Made by a program: the position numbers and the translations under genes
Shown: positions 32,557-37,017 of the stretch, one piece after another
Layout: each line of letters starts with the position of its first letter
Position numbering within the stretch: the first letter of the stretch is position 1
Notes under the pieces: generated by a model
Database searches by the model: none
What the model was told of the DNA's origin: nothing
Seen by the model: the letters and a program-made list of their open reading frames with translations, nothing else
Assembly: GCA_005793375.1 (NCBI GenBank)
Contig: SXSK01000158.1
Location: 1 to 37,017 of the forward strand
Source: Verrucomicrobiales bacterium
GTDB taxonomy: Bacteria; Verrucomicrobiota; Verrucomicrobiia; Limisphaerales; UBA9464
Direction of reading: 5' to 3'
DNA length: 37,017 bases

Positions 32557-32585
32557 AACCTAGGAAGGGCATTTTCGAGCGTCAA
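32557..32585 (-). promoter_or_regulatory. Promoter of trigger factor
   Basis: The -35 box TTGACG (32585-32580) matches the consensus at five of six positions and is 17 bases from TAGGTT (32562-32557), a moderate -10 box. Transcription would begin near 32550, giving a leader of about 65 bases to the GTG at 32483. Confidence 0.55.
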
Positions 32586-32684
32586 GAATGGGTTTGCCTA
32601 GATTGATGAAGCGTTTTGGGAGGCCATCGAACCATCCGACGCCATACAATTGGCGTCAACTCGCTGACGACAGAGGCTTTAGGA

Positions 32685-34571
32685 TTAAGGTGGATTACCG
32701 GAGGCGCTTCGTTCCTTGACCATGCGTTCAAGGGTTTCCAAATAATGACGGGCCATCCAGTTGTTCCAATCGTTCCAGCGGAGTGACTCGACAAGCACGG
32801 CCCTGGCTCGGTCCAGTTCACCGCGCAGCATGAGGCTCCATCCATAGTGGTTCGCGATGGTGACATCGTTGGGGCCCAATTCCCGGGCCGTATCAAAGGC
32901 TCTTTGGGCGAGTTCTTTCTCTCCAAGCCAGTGGTGACAGAGGGCCATGCGGAGGTGCGGATAGGGATCGATGGGGTTGAGGGCTGCGGAACGTTGGAGC
33001 CATTGAATTGCTTCGTTCGCCTGCGCTTGGTAGTCTGCCAAGCCTTGCCAGCTCATCAGACGCAAGTTTTCGCCCACTTCGTAAGGAGTGCGCGGATTCT
33101 GAGGATCGATGGCTGCGGCAGCCTTGAGCTGCCCAAGCAAGGCCTCATTGACCTCCGTGGCTTTGGCGGCGGCATTCAGTAGAACTCCTTCCCGATAGGC
33201 TTGAACGGTGAGGGGTGAGATCCAAGCGGCGAATCCAATGGTAGCTATGGTGACGAGTCCGCGGGACCACCACGAAGGGGTGATCCAAAAATTGTCGGTT
33301 CCGAATCGGAGGTTCGAAGCCAGGATGCCGGCGAGTGCGAGGGCCGTAATCGCGACGCCTGGAACGTGGAGGTTAAATTCGACCAGACAGTGCACCAGAA
33401 GACCGGTCAACCCAATGCTTGCTCCGAGAAAATAGGCGGTGCGGTTGCTGGCTTTGAATCCGAGATCGTTGCCGCGCTCGGCGAATTTGGAGGTCTTGAT
33501 CGCTCCCCAGATCATGAATCCGATGCCGATCGCCACGATCAGGCCTCCGATCAGGCCGTACTCGGCCAGGAGTTGGAGGTATTCGTTGTGGGCCCAACCA
33601 GGAGCCAATTGGATGCTCGGGGGGCGGAATGCGGGGAATGCGGTGTCGAAATGGCCAGGCCCGACGCCAAACCACGGATGTTCCGTCATCATCTGCCAGG
33701 TTGGGCCGATCAGGTAGGCTCGAGACTGACCGCTGTCGAGGACCCCGTGCGACGCAAAGTCCTTGATGCGGCGTTGGGCGGCGTCGACGTTCTTAAAATA
33801 AAACCAAGCGCCCAATCCAAGGACGAGGACCCCGGCCAAAGCGGGGATTCGGTATTGACGTCGACGGAAGAGCCAGGCGAGCAAGAGTAGAAGAGATACC
33901 GACGCGGCGATCCATCCGCCTCGGGACATGGTGACTGCGATGCCTGCGCAAATGGCGAGGGTTCCGTAGCCAAAAAAAACGCGGATGAGGGCGCTCCACC
34001 GTCCCAGGAACAATTGGGTGATGGCAAGTGGCAGGATCGTCACGAGCAATCCCGCCAAGTGATTGGGGTTGACGAAAGTCCCGCCACCGCGGCGTGTGTA
34101 GTTGGCTGGGCGGGTGAACCAAAGCACCTTTTCTGAACCGGAGGCGAGTTGGATGAGTGCGTAGAAGGAAATCGCTGTCCCAAAGACCACGAGCACGATC
34201 ACGACCCATTGGGTGAGTTCCTGACGATGAAGGTTGTGTAAGACCAGTAAGAACACGGCTGCGTAGACCGATAGATGCATCAATTCCTGACGGGACACAT
34301 AAAGAACAGGTGCCTGCGTGTGACGCCAAGCGGCGTATCCGAGAAACGCGAGCACCGGCCAGACGACGGGATGCAGCAGAAAGCGATGGGATGGATTTAA
34401 CCAGAAGCGAACGACCCAAAGCACTAACGTCACCAGCGTTATTCCGGTGAGTATGGCGAACTCAGTGCTGCGAACGCCGCCGAGGGCGAGGGCTGCAAAC
34501 AACATCAGTGCGAGCACCAACGCGGCAATTCCTCGTTCCAACCATTCATCAAGTTCATCCTTGTCGAGCAT
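32685..34571 (-). CDS. O-antigen ligase-like (Wzy/WaaL) membrane protein with TPR tail
   Basis: This 628-residue protein has about ten to twelve membrane helices in its first 450 residues. The family signature regions are visible: NPNHLAG at 168-174, MSRGG at 215-219, and the periplasmic loop GVGPGHFDTAF (302-312) with AHNEYLQLLAEYGLIGG (327-343), whose histidines and acidic residues are central to ligation or polymerisation of lipid-linked glycans. The last 150 residues are TPR-like (LKAAAAIDPQNPRTPYEVG, RSAALNPIDPYPHLRMALC, RARAVLVESLRWND), a common fusion in Planctomycetota and Verrucomicrobiota. It likely acts in surface polysaccharide assembly. It lies between kup and tig on the minus strand, 126 bases from kup. 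No other glycan genes are adjacent. Confidence 0.88.
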   Translation of the reverse strand: MLDKDELDEWLERGIAALVLALMLFAALALGGVRSTEFAILTGITLVTLVLWVVRFWLNPSHRFLLHPVVWPVLAFLGYAAWRHTQAPVLYVSRQELMHLSVYAAVFLLVLHNLHRQELTQWVVIVLVVFGTAISFYALIQLASGSEKVLWFTRPANYTRRGGGTFVNPNHLAGLLVTILPLAITQLFLGRWSALIRVFFGYGTLAICAGIAVTMSRGGWIAASVSLLLLLAWLFRRRQYRIPALAGVLVLGLGAWFYFKNVDAAQRRIKDFASHGVLDSGQSRAYLIGPTWQMMTEHPWFGVGPGHFDTAFPAFRPPSIQLAPGWAHNEYLQLLAEYGLIGGLIVAIGIGFMIWGAIKTSKFAERGNDLGFKASNRTAYFLGASIGLTGLLVHCLVEFNLHVPGVAITALALAGILASNLRFGTDNFWITPSWWSRGLVTIATIGFAAWISPLTVQAYREGVLLNAAAKATEVNEALLGQLKAAAAIDPQNPRTPYEVGENLRLMSWQGLADYQAQANEAIQWLQRSAALNPIDPYPHLRMALCHHWLGEKELAQRAFDTARELGPNDVTIANHYGWSLMLRGELDRARAVLVESLRWNDWNNWMARHYLETLERMVKERSASGNPP

Positions 34572-34697
34572 GGAAGCGCGGAAACGTACGCGGAATCAAT
34601 GCCAATGCAAACATCCATACGCTTGGAATCCAAGGAAATGACCGTCACGCCTGATTCGTGGGCACATCGATTGGGACCACCCGTGGGTGGGTGGACA

Positions 34698-36587
34698 CTA
34701 AATCTCCACTTGCATCCCGAGTTCAACCACGCGATCGGGTGGCAATCGGAAGAACGCTACAGCACTTTGTGCGTTTCGCGCCATGACCGAAAATAGGCCC
34801 TCGCGCCAACGTGCCATGCCGCGTCGGCGGGATGGGATGATCGTCTCCCGGCTCACGAAATAAGTGGTCTCGGATTCCCGAAACTCAAGGCCATGGGCTT
34901 CCGCAAGCTTCAGCACCTCTGGGACACTCGGTTCTTCCATGAATCCATATCGACCGCGGACTCTCCAGAAGCCCGCCTCCATTTTTTCGACCTCAATGCG
35001 ATCGTCACCAGACACGCGTGGATACTCCTCAACGATGATTGTGAGGTAGACGATTCGCTTGTGGAGCACCTTGTTATGTTTGAGGTTGTGAAGAAGTGCG
35101 ATAGGGGTGCCGTCGGAATTACCGGCGAGATAAACCGCGGTCCCGGGGACGCGCAGGCGTTCTCGACGTTCCAGATCCGCGATGAAGGTATCCACCGGAA
35201 GCGTGGCGTCCTTCATTCGATTCCACAGCAGTTGGCGTCCTCGTTTCCAGGTGGTCATGAGAATGAAAATGCTGACGGCAATGGCGAGCGGAAACCAACC
35301 TCCATGCGGGACTTTGAGGAGGTTGGCAGCGCAGAAGATCACTTCGATGGTCAGGGGCACACAGATTACAAGGGCCGCTTTCCATCGAGGCCAGTTCCAA
35401 TGTTTTTGAGCGGCGAAAAAGAACAGGATGGACGTGACGCTCATCGTGATGGTGACCGCAACGCCATAGGCAGCGGCCAAGTTGCTGGACGTCTTGAATC
35501 CGAGCACAAGCCCGATGCATGAAACCATCAGGAGCCAGTTGATTTGAGGCATGTAGATCTGGCCTCGTTCCATTTCGGAAGTGTGTTCGATGATCATGCG
35601 GGGCATGAAGCCCAACTGCGTGGCATGCATCGTTAGGGAAAAGGCGCCGGAAATCAGGGCTTGCGAGGCGATAACAGCTGCGCCAGCGGCGATGACAATC
35701 ATCGGATACAAGGCCCAGGTCGGGCATAGGCTGTAAAAGGGGTTTCTAACCGCTTCAGGATGCTCAAGGATCCAGGCCCCCTGGCCGAGGTAATTCAAGA
35801 GAAGTGCTGGCATGACGACACTGAACCAAGCAAGACGGATTGGACGCATACCAAAGTGCCCCATATCGGCATAGAGGGCTTCGCCTCCAGTGACCACCAA
35901 TACGACGGCAGCCATGACACGGAAGGCGTTCCAGCCATTGTCTTGGATAAATTCCACGGCATGGGTGGGAAATATGGCGGAGCAGATGGCCGGATGGGTT
36001 AAAATACCGCGAACGCCCAGGATGCTAAGCGCGAGGAACCAAACGAGCGTCCAGAGTCCAAACAAGCGGCCGACCTTCTCAGTGCCGAACCGTTGGAAGG
36101 CAAATAGCAACACCAGGATGGCCACCGAGGTTGGCAGGATGAATGGGGTGAGACTGCGGTTGGCTTCACCCAAACCTTCCATGGCACCGAGTACTGAGAT
36201 GGCGGGCGTAATGATACCGTCTCCATAGAGCAAGGTGGCTCCGAAGACCCCGAACAACACCATGAAAGCCCCCAGTCGAGTGCTGCGGGCGCCCCGTTTT
36301 TCAGGAAATGCCAATGACAAAAGGGCTAGGATACCTCCTTCACCCTTGTTATCCGCTCTCATGACGAAGGCGATGTACTTGACCGCCACAATGATGATGA
36401 GCGACCAAATAATGAGAGACAGGACTCCAAAGACGTTGGCCTGACTCACGGCGACCCCGTGGTTGGCTGCGTCGAAGCACTCCTTAAGTGCGTAAAGTGG
36501 GCTGGTGCCGATGGCGCCGTAGACGACACCTAGTGCGGCAATGACCAGAGTCGCCAAACGGCGCTTAGTAATGACAGTATCGCTCAT
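34698..36587 (-). CDS. kup: Kup-type potassium uptake transporter
   Basis: This is a K+/H+ symporter of the Kup/HAK/KT family. ATG at 36587 gives MSDTVITKRRLATLV and 629 residues, the usual length; an upstream TTG adds unlikely residues. The conserved entry GVVYGAIGTSPLYALKE is at 20-36, followed by DNKGEGGILAL, the pore signature YGDGIITPAISVLGAMEG and about ten further membrane helices (for example AALYGVAVTITM-like ILAA and AWILEHPEA loops). The soluble C-terminal domain has the KVLHKRIVYLTI stretch and the conserved EEPSVPEVL. It is intact. It is located upstream of the O-antigen-ligase gene on the same strand; the two may be in one transcript, but functions are not linked. Confidence 0.95.
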   Translation of the reverse strand: MSDTVITKRRLATLVIAALGVVYGAIGTSPLYALKECFDAANHGVAVSQANVFGVLSLIIWSLIIIVAVKYIAFVMRADNKGEGGILALLSLAFPEKRGARSTRLGAFMVLFGVFGATLLYGDGIITPAISVLGAMEGLGEANRSLTPFILPTSVAILVLLFAFQRFGTEKVGRLFGLWTLVWFLALSILGVRGILTHPAICSAIFPTHAVEFIQDNGWNAFRVMAAVVLVVTGGEALYADMGHFGMRPIRLAWFSVVMPALLLNYLGQGAWILEHPEAVRNPFYSLCPTWALYPMIVIAAGAAVIASQALISGAFSLTMHATQLGFMPRMIIEHTSEMERGQIYMPQINWLLMVSCIGLVLGFKTSSNLAAAYGVAVTITMSVTSILFFFAAQKHWNWPRWKAALVICVPLTIEVIFCAANLLKVPHGGWFPLAIAVSIFILMTTWKRGRQLLWNRMKDATLPVDTFIADLERRERLRVPGTAVYLAGNSDGTPIALLHNLKHNKVLHKRIVYLTIIVEEYPRVSGDDRIEVEKMEAGFWRVRGRYGFMEEPSVPEVLKLAEAHGLEFRESETTYFVSRETIIPSRRRGMARWREGLFSVMARNAQSAVAFFRLPPDRVVELGMQVEI

Positions 36588-36858
36588 GGATGTGGTATCC
36601 GTACCCAATGTTGCCTGCCAGGGCATTCATCGGGTCGCTCCACGCAAGTCCCATGAAATTACCCTTCCAATGCGCCTGCGAGGTTAGCTGACGGGCTCGT
36701 CCCTGGAAGTGGACTAGAAAGCGACCTAACGCCCTCGTTCGCCCCACGGGTTCCGCTTTCGCAGAACCGCACCATGTGGTTCCCCCGTGCCCCGCCCTGT
36801 TGTTGGGCCGGACTTCGGCTGCGCCTCCAGTATCTCAAAAAGATTAGGATATGTCAAA
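36588..36858. other. Intergenic region upstream of kup with structured repeats
   Basis: No supported gene. It should contain the kup promoter, not placed with confidence. Two minus-strand readings here (36565-36747 and 36726-36944) show no recognisable domain. The notable content is the strongly folded element at 36745-36789, and an AT-rich patch near 36836-36865. Confidence 0.4.
36745..36789 (-). other. Folded element with a GNRA-capped hairpin
   Basis: On the minus strand CACGGG (36789-36784 read as CACGGG) pairs with CCCGTG (36750-36745). Inside it, GGTTCTGC-GAAA-GCGGAACC folds as an 8-bp stem with a GAAA tetraloop (36768-36749), partly exclusive with the outer stem, and ACCA/TGGT forms a small neighbour. 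Such nested, GNRA-capped folds are typical of structured RNA or mobile-intron remnants. I cannot match it to a known class; it lies near AT-rich sequence upstream of kup. Confidence 0.35.
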
Positions 36859-37017
36859 TTAGGTAATGGAATAGCCTGGATTGAACGAAGCCGCTGCGCG
36901 GGGGGCTTCGCCGAAGTAGACGCCCGGGGTGGTCTGGAGCACACGCTCCGGACCTATGATCAAAACCTCGTTCATATCCAGATCGAAATCCACTACAGCT
37001 CCCGCGCAGCTGCCGAG
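36859..37017 (-). CDS. Possible C-terminal end of a gene entering from the right edge
   Basis: A minus-strand frame is open from the window edge to a TAA at 36861-36859, encoding 52 residues including DFDLDMNEVLIIGPERVL and VYFGEAPRAAASFNPGYSIT. Its third codon positions are GC-rich, as in the real genes here, but the plus strand of the same stretch is also open, so coding is uncertain. No domain is recognised. Small inverted repeats lie inside (CGAAGCC/GGCTTCG at 36886-36910 and GGTCTGGAGC/GCTCCGGACC at 36931-36954), which is more in keeping with a repeat element than a protein. Confidence 0.3.
   Translation of the reverse strand, partial: LGSCAGAVVDFDLDMNEVLIIGPERVLQTTPGVYFGEAPRAAASFNPGYSIT

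Noticed and set aside
36886-37017. Plus-strand open frame at the right edge, GFAEVDARGGLEHTLRTYD
   Set aside because: It has no start codon, no recognised motif and lies opposite a frame with more coding-like third positions; neither is secure.
1-37017. CRISPR array, rRNA, prophage or intact transposon
   Set aside because: I looked for regularly spaced direct repeats, integrase or transposase motifs (DDE, serine or tyrosine recombinase) and rRNA-like sequence and found none.

Overview
The window looks like chromosomal DNA of a Verrucomicrobiota bacterium, probably from the Pedosphaera/Limisphaera side of the phylum. This is inferred from gene content, not from a search. The pointers are a giant secreted lamin-tail/CotH/beta-helix protein, two FG-GAP/ASPIC-UnbV proteins, a DUF2723 membrane protein fused to TPRs, a DUF2851 protein, a DUF4331-TPR-HupE locus, and a stand-alone UvrB/UvrC-motif protein coupled to a YqeY protein. 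Moderate-to-high GC and frequent weak Shine-Dalgarno sites fit. There is no rRNA, CRISPR array, phage or intact insertion sequence.

Layout. 0.5-6.7 kb: one very large secreted LTD/CotH/beta-helix/LTD gene (minus strand), split in two frames by a single-base shift at a seven-G run (3344-3350). 6.7-11.4 kb: housekeeping minus-strand genes, namely a small basic protein, the inner-membrane protein (GspF/PilC) and ATPase (GspE/PilB) of a type II secretion or type IV pilus machine, then YqeY and its coupled UvrB/UvrC-motif partner. 11.5-13.3 kb: a DUF2851 gene followed by tRNA-Pro(CGG) and tRNA-Leu(GAG). 13.5-14.3 kb: a secreted proline-rich protein with a GspC/PilP-like core. 14.5-19.1 kb: a plus-strand operon of an ECF sigma factor, a small single-pass membrane protein (candidate anti-sigma factor) and a 1240-residue DUF2723-TPR membrane protein.

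19.2-25.8 kb (minus): an ASPIC/UnbV protein with two modules, then a decayed DUF4331 gene, the C-terminal half of a TPR gene, and an intact HupE/UreJ-like membrane protein. A second ASPIC/UnbV gene diverges from it at 26.05 kb, with a hairpin over its ribosome binding site. 28.1-30.8 kb: an accessory patch with an AbiEii-type nucleotidyltransferase and small partner gene (toxin-antitoxin-like), an SDR oxidoreductase, and an AAA+/DUF4143 ATPase that has lost its C-terminus. 31.0-36.6 kb: trigger factor with a clear promoter and intrinsic terminator, an O-antigen-ligase/TPR protein, and a Kup potassium transporter. The last 430 bases hold a structured element and what may be the end of a gene entering from the right edge.

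The most unusual part is 20.5-30.9 kb, where three genes (DUF4331, its TPR neighbour, and the DUF4143 ATPase) are visibly broken by internal deletions or frame changes while their neighbours are intact. No complete system unknown to me is evident. The best candidates for something under-described are the AbiEii-like pair with a non-standard partner and the sigma / membrane protein / DUF2723 operon.
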